Shown here one piece after another: positions 1 through 7,035 of a DNA stretch of 64,000 nt (position 1 is the stretch's first letter; each line of letters opens with the position of its first letter). Below the pieces are notes generated by a model that worked only from the letters and a program-made list of their open reading frames with translations, made no database searches and had not been told where the DNA came from. Origin of the DNA: Rhodobacterales bacterium (GTDB lineage: Bacteria > Pseudomonadota > Alphaproteobacteria > Rhodobacterales > Rhodobacteraceae); assembly GCA_021155205.1 (NCBI GenBank), contig JAJNPS010000016.1:26961-90960 (forward strand). Reading direction: 5' to 3'. Both the position numbers and the translations under genes were made by a program.

Positions 1-974
1 ACGACACCCGCGCGCAGATGCGCGAGGATGTGAAGGCGCGCGCCGCGAAATCGGCCGAGGATCGCGTGATCGAGGCGCTGGCCGGCAAGGACGCACGCGA
101 ACAGACGCGCGAGATGTTCCGGGGGAAGCTGAAACGCGGCGAACTGGACGACACCGTGATCGAGATTGAGGTCACGGATGCCTCGCCCGCCATGGGTGCG
201 CTGCCAATGATGCCGGGGATGGAAAGCCAGATGCAGGGGTTGCAAGATCTCTTCAAGGCATTCGGGAGCCGCACGACGCGCAAGAAGGTGACGGTGGCCG
301 ACAGCTATGACCTTTTGATCGGGCAAGAGGCGGACAAGCTTTTGGACGATGACACCATCAAGGCGGCGGCGCTGGAGGCGGTGCAGGAAAATGGCATCGT
401 GTTCCTGGACGAGATCGACAAGATCTGCGCCCGCGCCGATGCGCGCGGCGCCGATGTCAGCCGCGAAGGCGTGCAGCGCGACCTGCTGCCACTGATCGAG
501 GGCACGACCGTCAGCACGAAATATGGGCCGATCAAGACCGACCATATCCTGTTCATCGCGTCGGGTGCGTTCCACATCGCCAAGCCGTCAGACCTGTTGC
601 CCGAACTGCAGGGCCGTCTGCCGATCCGGGTGGAGTTGAAACCCCTGACCGAAGGCGATTTTGTGCGGATCCTGACCGAGACGGACAATGCGCTGACGCG
701 GCAATACACGGCGATGCTGGGCACGGAAAAGGTGGAGGTCAGCTTTACCACCGACGGAATTGCCGCGCTGGCGCGGATCGCGGCAGAGGTCAACCAGAGC
801 GTCGAGAACATCGGGGCGCGCAGGCTTTATACGGTGATGGAACGCGTGTTCGAGGAGCTTTCGTTTACCGCACCGGATCGCGGCGGCGAGCGTGTCACCG
901 TTGATGCCGCCTTTGTCGAACAGCATATCGGCGCGCTGTCCCGATCGGCCGACCTGTCGCGCTACGTGCTATAG
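1..974 (+). CDS. hslU: ATP-dependent protease ATPase subunit HslU, C-terminal part
   Basis: This is the 3' part of hslU; the reading frame is open to the left edge, so the Walker A region lies outside. HslU unfolds substrates and feeds them to the HslV peptidase in the cytoplasm. Counting from the first Met at base 18, residues 1-110 are the inserted I domain, GIVFLDEID at 126-134 is the Walker B segment, LPELQGRLP is a sensor region, and the chain ends in YVL, the kind of C-terminal tail that docks into HslV. About 320 of an expected 435 residues are present. The next gene converges on it with a 3-nt gap. No terminator is obvious between them. Confidence 0.95.
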   Translation, partial: DTRAQMREDVKARAAKSAEDRVIEALAGKDAREQTREMFRGKLKRGELDDTVIEIEVTDASPAMGALPMMPGMESQMQGLQDLFKAFGSRTTRKKVTVADSYDLLIGQEADKLLDDDTIKAAALEAVQENGIVFLDEIDKICARADARGADVSREGVQRDLLPLIEGTTVSTKYGPIKTDHILFIASGAFHIAKPSDLLPELQGRLPIRVELKPLTEGDFVRILTETDNALTRQYTAMLGTEKVEVSFTTDGIAALARIAAEVNQSVENIGARRLYTVMERVFEELSFTAPDRGGERVTVDAAFVEQHIGALSRSADLSRYVL

Positions 975-977
975 GCG

Positions 978-1682
978 TCAGACCATCCGGATCACGTCCT
1001 TGCCGACCGCCAGCACATAGCCGCGCCGGGCAATGGTCTTGATCAAGAGTTCGCTGACCAGCTGGTTGCCCAGCGTGTCGCGCAGCCGCTTGACGCGGGT
1101 GGCACCGGCGGCCTCGTCGCAGTCCGCCTCGTTCCGGCCCGACACGACCGCCTCGATCTGCGCGCCGGTCAGTACTTCGTCATCCATCCGCGCCTCGGCC
1201 AGAACCGACAGTGTTTCGAGTGCCGCCTCGGTCAGGGCAAATTCCATGTCGTTGATGTAAACCGCGCGACCCTCGCGGCTGATCATCAACGACGCGACCT
1301 GTATGCCCGACCGCTGGATCGCCGAGATGCGGCGGTTCAAGGCGATGATCGTCACCAGAAAGACCAACGCTGCCAGCAGCAATGCGGTGGAGAAAACCAG
1401 CAGCACGAAGATCACCATGCGATAGCTTTGCAAGACTTCGGAAAACGACGTGCCGGACTGCGCCAGAATCTCCAGCAACTTGATGTCCTGGCCAGATGTC
1501 AGATTGTTGTTTTCGACAAAAATCTGCTCGACCTTGGCGTTGAAGGCATTGGCATCCGGCAGGCTGACGAACAGGAATACCGCCGCCGCCAGCAGGATCG
1601 CGACAATGGCGGCAATGCCCCAGCCGACGACGCGGTTGCCGGCCTTAAGGCTGTCAGTAGCGGAGGTAGTAATCCCCTGCAC
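978..1682 (-). CDS. membrane-anchored winged-helix transcriptional regulator
   Basis: Predicted one-component regulator of about 234 residues. Two hydrophobic segments (about 22-41 and 90-114) bracket a short loop of about 48 residues, and a C-terminal domain (about 140-226) resembles the OmpR/PhoB winged helix, ending in a typical RRGYVL wing. The DNA-binding domain is therefore C-terminal and cytoplasmic, the reverse of the ToxR arrangement. I chose GTG at 1682 because AGGAAAGGA lies 6 nt upstream; an ATG at 1730 would add 16 residues but overlap the upstream gene by 77 nt. With GTG the overlap is 29 nt. Upstream and same strand is a small secreted protein, so the two may be translationally coupled. 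The target genes are unknown. Confidence 0.75.
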   Translation of the reverse strand: MQGITTSATDSLKAGNRVVGWGIAAIVAILLAAAVFLFVSLPDANAFNAKVEQIFVENNNLTSGQDIKLLEILAQSGTSFSEVLQSYRMVIFVLLVFSTALLLAALVFLVTIIALNRRISAIQRSGIQVASLMISREGRAVYINDMEFALTEAALETLSVLAEARMDDEVLTGAQIEAVVSGRNEADCDEAAGATRVKRLRDTLGNQLVSELLIKTIARRGYVLAVGKDVIRMV

Positions 1683-1941
1683 TCGCTTTCCTTTCCTCAA
1701 GTCCTTCGGGTCCGAAGGTGGAAAGGACATTCAGCAGCGTCCAGCCCGCGGCGTCAAGCCGGGGCGCAAGTTCCCGCCCGGCGGCGCCGGGGCTGCAGTT
1801 GCTGTCTGATACCTCGGCAACCCCATAGTGCAGCCGCAGCGGGTTGTCCTGCTTGGCCTTGTAGTCGGCATAGCATGCCGCCTGTGCGGCACCCGCAACC
1901 AGCAGGGTCAGCCCGAAGGCAAGGGATAGGACGGCTTTCAT
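1654..1941 (-). CDS. small secreted hypothetical protein
   Basis: Predicted 95-residue exported protein. Residues 1-21 form a clear signal peptide (MKAVLSLAFGLTLL core, AQA cleavage motif), leaving a mature chain of about 74 residues that begins ACYADYKAK and has two cysteines, which could pair in the oxidising periplasm. The first residues after the signal (YADYKAKQDNPL, HYGVAE) look conserved in style with hypothetical proteins of roseobacters, but I know no function. Its 3' end overlaps the start of the membrane regulator gene by 29 nt, so the pair is probably one transcript. Its promoter must lie in the dyad-rich region at 1942-2171. Confidence 0.7.
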   Translation of the reverse strand: MKAVLSLAFGLTLLVAGAAQAACYADYKAKQDNPLRLHYGVAEVSDSNCSPGAAGRELAPRLDAAGWTLLNVLSTFGPEGLEERKASAGDYYLRY

Positions 1942-1991
1942 GACGGGCTCCTCGGCATCGGCATAACATTGCTCGGGTTTGCCGCGTTATT

Positions 1992-2078
1992 CAATATCGG
2001 CAGGGGTGTAGCGATACTGTTATCGGATAACGTCGCGCACCCCTGTCACCGCTATCGCCTAGCACTCTGCCGATATTG
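1992..2078. promoter_or_regulatory. nested inverted repeats in a divergent promoter region
   Basis: The 230-bp gap between two divergent genes holds several dyads. CAATATCGGCAG (1992-2003) and CTGCCGATATTG (2067-2078) are a perfect 12-bp inverted repeat 63 bp apart. Inside lie CAGGGGTG (2001-2008) with CACCCCTG (2038-2045), and a compact palindrome GTTATC-G-GATAAC (2019-2031). The TATCG/CGATA core recurs five times. A further arm pair CTGTCGG/CCGACAG spans 2080-2104. This looks like an operator array or a structured leader. Which gene it controls is not known; both flanking genes are candidates. Confidence 0.55.
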
Positions 2079-2171
2079 CCTGTCGGAAACCCACCGGCCG
2101 ACAGTCATGTACGGGGTCGATGCCTCCTATCAGCCGACCCAGCCAGCATAGCACACCGACAGGAGGTTCCG

Positions 2172-2663
2172 ATGAGCCACAGCCAGATCCAGTCCACAAC
2201 ACTTGCCGAAACCCAGCTTTGCCTCGTCCAGAACCGGCGATCGGGCGCGCGATCGCCACAACGTGTCTGGCGATCGGTGATTGCACTTGTTGCAGGCATT
2301 TCCATTGCCTTGGGGTCGGTCGCCCCGACCTTTGCACGCGGACGGAATGACGATGTTGCCAAAGCCATCGCTGCCGCCATCGTGCTGGGCCTGATCGTCA
2401 AGGGGCTCGACAAGAAAAGGGATCGCCCGCGTGCTGAACCGGAGCCTGTTCGCCGGCCCCGAGTTCCGACCGCCTGCGCAATCGAACTCGACGGTGCGCA
2501 GCGATCTGTGACCGTCTATCCCGAAAGCTGCCTGAAGGCCGAGGGCTTCGACTACCCTCTGCCGCGCGACTGCGCAAAGACTGCCCGAATTTATGGACGA
2601 CCGGACCGTGTCTATGGCGTGCAGTGCCTGCGCAGCGCGGGCTTTCGGGTTGCGGGATACTAA
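2172..2663 (+). CDS. secreted or membrane-associated four-Cys hypothetical protein
   Basis: Predicted protein of 163 residues. The start at 2172 is supported by AGGAGG a few bases upstream; longer frames lack such a site. The N-terminal 30 residues are polar and basic, followed by a hydrophobic stretch (VIALVAGISIALG) ending near TFA, which could be a long signal peptide. A second hydrophobic patch (AKAIAAAIVLGLIVKGL) follows. The C-terminal half has four cysteines (in TAC, ESC, RDC, VQC), suggesting two disulfides outside the cytoplasm. Similar four-Cys tails occur in uncharacterised roseobacter proteins as I recall them. A strong terminator follows at 2716. Function unknown. Confidence 0.7.
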   Translation: MSHSQIQSTTLAETQLCLVQNRRSGARSPQRVWRSVIALVAGISIALGSVAPTFARGRNDDVAKAIAAAIVLGLIVKGLDKKRDRPRAEPEPVRRPRVPTACAIELDGAQRSVTVYPESCLKAEGFDYPLPRDCAKTARIYGRPDRVYGVQCLRSAGFRVAGY

Positions 2664-2715
2664 CACCCGCGACAACCGGGCCCTGGCAAATGCCCTGTCA
2701 CGGGTCCGGCTTGCT

Positions 2716-2750
2716 GGGGCGGAGGGGTGAGCAGCCTCCGCCCCCTTTTT
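2716..2750 (+). terminator. rho-independent terminator
   Basis: A perfect 10-bp stem (GGGGCGGAGG at 2716-2725 with CCTCCGCCCC at 2735-2744) closes a 9-nt loop and is followed by C and five T. It lies 52 nt after the four-Cys protein gene and before rnhB, so it ends that transcript. Confidence 0.9.
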
Positions 2751-2779
2751 CTTTGGTGCGATCCGGCTATGGTCGCGCG

Positions 2780-3415
2780 ATGGACCGGCGATCAGCAGAT
2801 TTCAGTTTCGAACAGGCGGCGTTTGGCCAAGGCGCGCAGTGCGTCGTCGGGGTGGACGAGGTCGGGCGCGGGCCGCTGGCAGGGCCGGTCACCGCCTGCG
2901 CAGTGCGCCTTGATCCGGCCCGCATTCCCAAGGGGATCGCGGATTCCAAAACGCTTTCCGCCAGCCGCCGCGTCCAGATGCACGATGAGATCATACGGGT
3001 GGCCATCGTCAGCGTCGCGCATGCGACGGTCGACGAAATCCTGGACCTGAACATCCTGCGCGCATCCCATCTGGCCATGCTGCGCGCCATTGCAGGGATC
3101 GGCGGCGTCGATCACGCACTGATCGACGGCAACCTCTTGCCGCGCGGCCTGCCTTGCGGCGCCACGCCCATTGTCAAGGGAGACGCGCGCTGCCTGTCGA
3201 TCGCGGCCGCGTCGATTGTGGCCAAGGTGGTGCGCGACAGGATCATGGTGGATTTGGCGCAACAGCACCCCGGCTATGGCTGGGAGCAGAATGCAGGCTA
3301 TCCGACCCAAGCACATCTGGCAGCGTTGCAAAATCTGGGTGTGACCGCTCACCATAGGCGTTCATTCCGGCCGGTCCACAACATCTTGTATCAAGAGAAA
3401 TCTCTAACCCCTTGA
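2780..3415 (+). CDS. rnhB: ribonuclease HII
   Basis: Removes RNA from RNA-DNA hybrids, including single misincorporated ribonucleotides, in the cytoplasm. The 211-residue product starting at 2780 has the N-terminal GVDEVGRGPLAGPV motif with the Asp-Glu metal ligands, a second catalytic Asp in LIDG, and the SIAAASIVAKVVRD helix typical of the family. The length matches the usual 200-220 residues. An in-frame start upstream (2624) would run across the terminator at 2716 and is unlikely. The start has no strong Shine-Dalgarno sequence. ccrM follows 50 bp downstream on the same strand; rnhB next to ccrM is a common alphaproteobacterial arrangement. Confidence 0.95.
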   Translation: MDRRSADFSFEQAAFGQGAQCVVGVDEVGRGPLAGPVTACAVRLDPARIPKGIADSKTLSASRRVQMHDEIIRVAIVSVAHATVDEILDLNILRASHLAMLRAIAGIGGVDHALIDGNLLPRGLPCGATPIVKGDARCLSIAAASIVAKVVRDRIMVDLAQQHPGYGWEQNAGYPTQAHLAALQNLGVTAHHRRSFRPVHNILYQEKSLTP

Positions 3416-3452
3416 TTCAATAAAGAATTTGACGGCGAATCGGGTCTGACTC
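3414..3452. promoter_or_regulatory. cluster of three GANTC sites before ccrM
   Basis: GATTC (3414-3418), GAATC (3437-3441) and GACTC (3448-3452) lie within 39 bp immediately upstream of the methyltransferase that is predicted to methylate GANTC. In Caulobacter, GANTC sites in the ccrM promoter make its transcription sensitive to methylation state. The same feedback is inferred here; no clear -10/-35 pair was found to fix the promoter position. Confidence 0.6.
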
Positions 3453-3465
3453 ATGGTGGGGACCA

Positions 3466-4629
3466 ATGACATGGCAGCCAGAACCGCCAGAACCCGAGGC
3501 CCGAATGACCATCCATGCCCCTGCGAAACCCCTCGCAGCGCTGCCGTTGAACCAGATCCTTGCTGGTGACTGCATCGACGAGATGCGCCATCTGCCCGCA
3601 GGTTCAGTGGACCTGATCTTTGCCGATCCGCCCTATAACCTGCAGCTCAAGGGCGCGTTGCATCGGCCCGACAATTCGCTGGTGGATGCGGTCGATGATC
3701 ACTGGGACCAGTTCGCGTCCTTTGCCACCTATGACGCCTTTACCCACGCCTGGCTGGCCGAGGCGCGGCGTCTTTTGAAACCCAACGGCGCGATCTGGGT
3801 CATCGGCAGCTATCACAACGTTTTCCGTCTGGGGGCCGCCCTGCAGGACCAGGGGTTCTGGATTCTGAACGACGTGGTCTGGCGCAAGTCGAACCCGATG
3901 CCGAACTTCCGGGGCAAGCGGCTGACCAACGCACATGAGACGCTGATCTGGGCCGGACGCGATGCGGCGTCGAAATACACCTTCAACTACGAAGCGCTGA
4001 AGGCGCTGAATGACGGTTTGCAGATGCGGTCGGACTGGGTGTTGCCGCTTTGCACCGGGCATGAACGGATCAAGGATGCGGCGGGCGACAAGGCACATCC
4101 GACGCAGAAACCCGAAAGCCTGCTGCACCGGGTCATCCTGGCCACGACAAATCCCGGCGATGTGGTGCTGGACCCGTTTTTCGGGACCGGCACGACGGGC
4201 GCCGTGGCCAAGATGCTGGGTCGCGATTTCATCGGGATCGAACGCGAAGAGGCCTATCGCAATGTCGCGCAGGACCGGATCGACCGCGTGCGCCGGTTTG
4301 ATGCGTCAGGCTTGGAGGTGACGGGTTCGCGCCGTTCGGAACCCCGCGTGCCTTTTGGCCAAGTCGTTGAACGCGGCATGCTGCGGCCGGGTGAGGAATT
4401 GTTCTCGCCACGCGGGGCCATCGCGAAGGTCCGCGCGGATGGCACGCTGGTCGGTCCCGAAATCAAGGGGTCGATCCATCAGGTTGGCGCGCATTTCGAG
4501 CGCGCGCCGTCCTGCAACGGCTGGACCTACTGGCACTTCAAGCGCGACGGCAAGATGGTCCCCATCGACATCCTGCGCCAGCAAATCCGGGCCGAGATGG
4601 AGGCCGATCAGTCCGGTCGCCCGAACTAG
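3466..4629 (+). CDS. ccrM: cell cycle-regulated DNA adenine methyltransferase CcrM (GANTC)
   Basis: Predicted solitary N6-adenine methyltransferase of the beta class, methylating GANTC after replication and linking transcription to the cell cycle. DPPYN at residues 54-58 is the catalytic motif, and DPFFGTGTTG at 236-245 is the AdoMet-binding motif, in the order expected for beta-class enzymes. A C-terminal extension of about 90 residues (from about 290) is typical of CcrM and distinguishes it from HinfI-like enzymes. The start at 3466 has GGTGGGG just upstream; a second Met at residue 14 (3505) is possible. No restriction endonuclease is nearby. A strong terminator follows at 4677. Confidence 0.95.
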   Translation: MTWQPEPPEPEARMTIHAPAKPLAALPLNQILAGDCIDEMRHLPAGSVDLIFADPPYNLQLKGALHRPDNSLVDAVDDHWDQFASFATYDAFTHAWLAEARRLLKPNGAIWVIGSYHNVFRLGAALQDQGFWILNDVVWRKSNPMPNFRGKRLTNAHETLIWAGRDAASKYTFNYEALKALNDGLQMRSDWVLPLCTGHERIKDAAGDKAHPTQKPESLLHRVILATTNPGDVVLDPFFGTGTTGAVAKMLGRDFIGIEREEAYRNVAQDRIDRVRRFDASGLEVTGSRRSEPRVPFGQVVERGMLRPGEELFSPRGAIAKVRADGTLVGPEIKGSIHQVGAHFERAPSCNGWTYWHFKRDGKMVPIDILRQQIRAEMEADQSGRPN

Positions 4630-4676
4630 CGCATACCGAGACGCCTGCTTCAGGGGACCGCCCCCTGTTGCATCTG

Positions 4677-4707
4677 CCCCGCCATGTCCGCATGGCGGGG
4701 CCTTTTT
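4677..4707 (+). terminator. rho-independent terminator after ccrM
   Basis: CCCCGCCATG (4677-4686) and CATGGCGGGG (4691-4700) form a perfect 10-bp stem with a 4-nt loop, followed by CC and five T. A smaller hairpin (CAGGGG/CCCCTG) lies just before it at about 4651-4667. It sits between convergent genes and may serve ccrM mainly. Confidence 0.9.
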
Positions 4708-4709
4708 CG

Positions 4710-5810
4710 TCAGACTGTCAGGACCGGATCGCCCAGCGTGTCCATGATGGGCGTGATGCCCAAACCGGGCGTATCGGGCGCGTGCATCATGCCGTTCACA
4801 CGTTTCGGCGCGCCGGTGGCGATATCGACGGTGCCGTAGGAATTGAAATCGGTGGCGGAAAAACAGAACTCTTCGGGCGTTGACTGGGCCAGATGGGCGA
4901 TGGTGGCGGTGACGATATCGCCGCCCCAGGTATCCTCGATGGTCATCGGAATGCCTGCACAGACACACAAATCGCGCATCAGGCGCGCCTTGGTCAGGCC
5001 GCCGACCTTGGAGATTTTCAGGTTGATCACGTCCATCGCGCCGTCGGCCAGCCCACGGGTCAGGTCGCCGACGCTGCCGATGACTTCATCCAGCACAAAG
5101 GGCAGCGAGGTACGACGGCGGGTGATCAGGCATTCCTCGTAAGTCGGGCAGGGCTGTTCGATATAGACATCGACATCGCGCACCGCATTCACCACACGCG
5201 CCGCCTCGTGCATCGTCCAGCCGGTGTTGGCGTCGGCCACCAGCACATCGCCTGGCCGCATTTCACCTGCACAGAGCCTGATCCGCGCGATGTCGCTGTC
5301 GGCATCGGCCCCGACTTTCAGTTGGAACTTGGTATAGCCCTCGGCCCGATACGTCGCGACATTGGCGGCCATCGCGGCGGGCTCGACCTGCGAAATCGCG
5401 CGATAAAGCTTGATGTCATCCTGCGCCTTGCCACCCAAAAGCTGATAGACCGGCAGGCCTGTCGCCTTGCCCAGAATGTCCCAGCAGGCGACGTCGATCG
5501 CGGCCTTGACGTAGGGGTGGCCGCGCAGGACCGCATCCATGTGCCGGTTCAGGGTGCCAAGGTCGCGCGGGTCGAACCCGATCACCTTGGGCGCAAGTTC
5601 GGCCAATCCGGACCTGACACCCAGCGCATAGGCGGGCAGGTAGGCCGACCCCAGCGGGCAGCATTCGCCATAGCCGGTGATGCCCGCGTCAGTTTCAACC
5701 TCCACCACAGTGGCATCAAACACCTCGACGAAGTTGCCGTTGGACCAGCTGTAGCGGCCTTCCTTCAGCGGCAGATCAACTTGATAGGCACGGATTGCGG
5801 TGATTTTCAC
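4710..5810 (-). CDS. enolase-superfamily dehydratase, probably cis-3-hydroxy-L-proline dehydratase
   Basis: Mandelate racemase/muconate-lactonizing-type enzyme of 366 residues, the usual length. The barrel carries metal ligands D193 (VADANTG), E218 (YIEQP) and D241 (LDEV). The catalytic lysines are K165 at the end of the second strand (FQLKVG, where the usual K-x-K is Q-x-K) and K265 on the sixth strand (NLKISKVGG). The N-terminal DLPLKEGRYSWSNGN segment and the K165/K265 pair fit the cis-3-hydroxy-L-proline dehydratase group, which removes water to feed hydroxyproline into amino acid catabolism. The exact substrate is an inference. No proline racemase, transporter or regulator of that pathway lies beside it. 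alkB is 27 bp upstream on the same strand. Confidence 0.75.
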   Translation of the reverse strand: MKITAIRAYQVDLPLKEGRYSWSNGNFVEVFDATVVEVETDAGITGYGECCPLGSAYLPAYALGVRSGLAELAPKVIGFDPRDLGTLNRHMDAVLRGHPYVKAAIDVACWDILGKATGLPVYQLLGGKAQDDIKLYRAISQVEPAAMAANVATYRAEGYTKFQLKVGADADSDIARIRLCAGEMRPGDVLVADANTGWTMHEAARVVNAVRDVDVYIEQPCPTYEECLITRRRTSLPFVLDEVIGSVGDLTRGLADGAMDVINLKISKVGGLTKARLMRDLCVCAGIPMTIEDTWGGDIVTATIAHLAQSTPEEFCFSATDFNSYGTVDIATGAPKRVNGMMHAPDTPGLGITPIMDTLGDPVLTV

Positions 5811-5837
5811 AAAGAACTTCCTTTGAATGTGACCTGT

Positions 5838-7004
5838 CTAATGCGCGCTGCCCGGCATTGGGTTCAGTGCCTTGTTGTAGGGCTTCCAGTCCACGATGTC
5901 TGGATAGTACCGCTTGCGCCAAGCTTTGACCCTTGGGTTCATCACCCGCTTCCACACGGGCGGCATCATCGCGGCGATGGTCATCATGGGATAGCCATGC
6001 GGCAACTGCGGCGCGTCATCTGGGCCGTGGTTCTGCAACAGCGGAAACCGCCGGTCGGGCTTGTAGTGATGGTCCGAATGCCGCTGCAGGTTGATCAAAA
6101 GCCAGTTCGACGCGCGGGGCGAGGCATTCCAGCTGTGGCGCGGCAGAACGTGTTCGTACTTGCCGTCGCCCAGATGGCGACGTGTCAGGCCATAGTGTTC
6201 GATGTAGTTGACCAGTTCCAGTTGCCAGATCGCAACCGCGGCCTGCAGGGCAAAGAGACCGACGCCAAGCCAGCCCGCAAGGGCATACGCAACGGCCAGC
6301 ATCGCCAATTGCAGGGCCGAGTACCGCCAAAACGGGTTGCTTTGGTGCCAGGCGGGCAGCCCGCGCCGTGCAAGCATTGCCCTTTCTGCATTCCACGATG
6401 AGTTCAGGCTTTGCCGCATAACGCGGGGAAAGAACCGGTGGAACCCTTCGTTGTACCGGGCGGTGACTGGATCACGCGGCGTGCAGACGTAAAGGTGATG
6501 CACCCGCAGATGCTCGCTGCGGAAATGGCTGTAAAGCACCGAAGCCAGCAAAAGGTCCGCCAGCCAGCGTTCAAGGGCAGAATTCTGGTGCATCAGTTCA
6601 TGGCTGTAATTGACGCCGATGGTGCCGCCGATCACGCCCATGCCGAAAAACAGCAGCAGCCGTTCCGCATCGCCCAGATGGCCCGCGCGCGGAACGTACC
6701 AAAGCAGCGCGCACAGCGTCGCAAACTGGACGGGGAACCAGATCAGCGTGATCAGCCGGTGCCAGCCCAGCGCCGTATCCGGCGTCGTCGGGTCGGCATT
6801 GGCCGCATCATCGCCGCCCAGCGCGTCCAGCAGGACAAAAAGCCACCAGGCGCCGAATGGCAACAATAGGGTTGTCCAGCCGCCGACCGTCGCCCCGATC
6901 CAGGCCAGGGGGATCAGGGCCAACGAGATCCAGAACGGCAGCGCCGACCGCAGGCCGTCGCGGGTTCCGGGCAGGATGGCGGCGGGTGTCATGGTCGGTT
7001 CCAT
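5838..7004 (-). CDS. alkB: alkane 1-monooxygenase (AlkB family)
   Basis: Integral-membrane non-haem di-iron hydroxylase that inserts oxygen at the terminal carbon of medium-chain alkanes. The product has 388 residues from the ATG at 7004 (384 from 6992). All His boxes are present: HELMH at 135-139, HLRVHH at 165-170, NYIEHYG at 266-272 and LQRHSDHH at 306-313. Several hydrophobic segments (about 24-60, 83-130, 231-262) match the multi-span fold. Electron donors (rubredoxin, rubredoxin reductase) and alcohol dehydrogenase genes are not nearby. It starts 31 bp after the mutY stop on the same strand, so read-through from mutY is possible. Related membrane desaturases share the boxes, but NYIEHYG and LQRHSDHH favour AlkB. 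Confidence 0.93.
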   Translation of the reverse strand: MEPTMTPAAILPGTRDGLRSALPFWISLALIPLAWIGATVGGWTTLLLPFGAWWLFVLLDALGGDDAANADPTTPDTALGWHRLITLIWFPVQFATLCALLWYVPRAGHLGDAERLLLFFGMGVIGGTIGVNYSHELMHQNSALERWLADLLLASVLYSHFRSEHLRVHHLYVCTPRDPVTARYNEGFHRFFPRVMRQSLNSSWNAERAMLARRGLPAWHQSNPFWRYSALQLAMLAVAYALAGWLGVGLFALQAAVAIWQLELVNYIEHYGLTRRHLGDGKYEHVLPRHSWNASPRASNWLLINLQRHSDHHYKPDRRFPLLQNHGPDDAPQLPHGYPMMTIAAMMPPVWKRVMNPRVKAWRKRYYPDIVDWKPYNKALNPMPGSAH

Positions 7005-7035
7005 GTCCACAATGCTACCCCGGTTCGCGATTTCT

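Noticed and set aside
4893..6401. A 502-codon frame on the plus strand
   Set aside because: It is antisense to the dehydratase and alkB genes and shows no domain.
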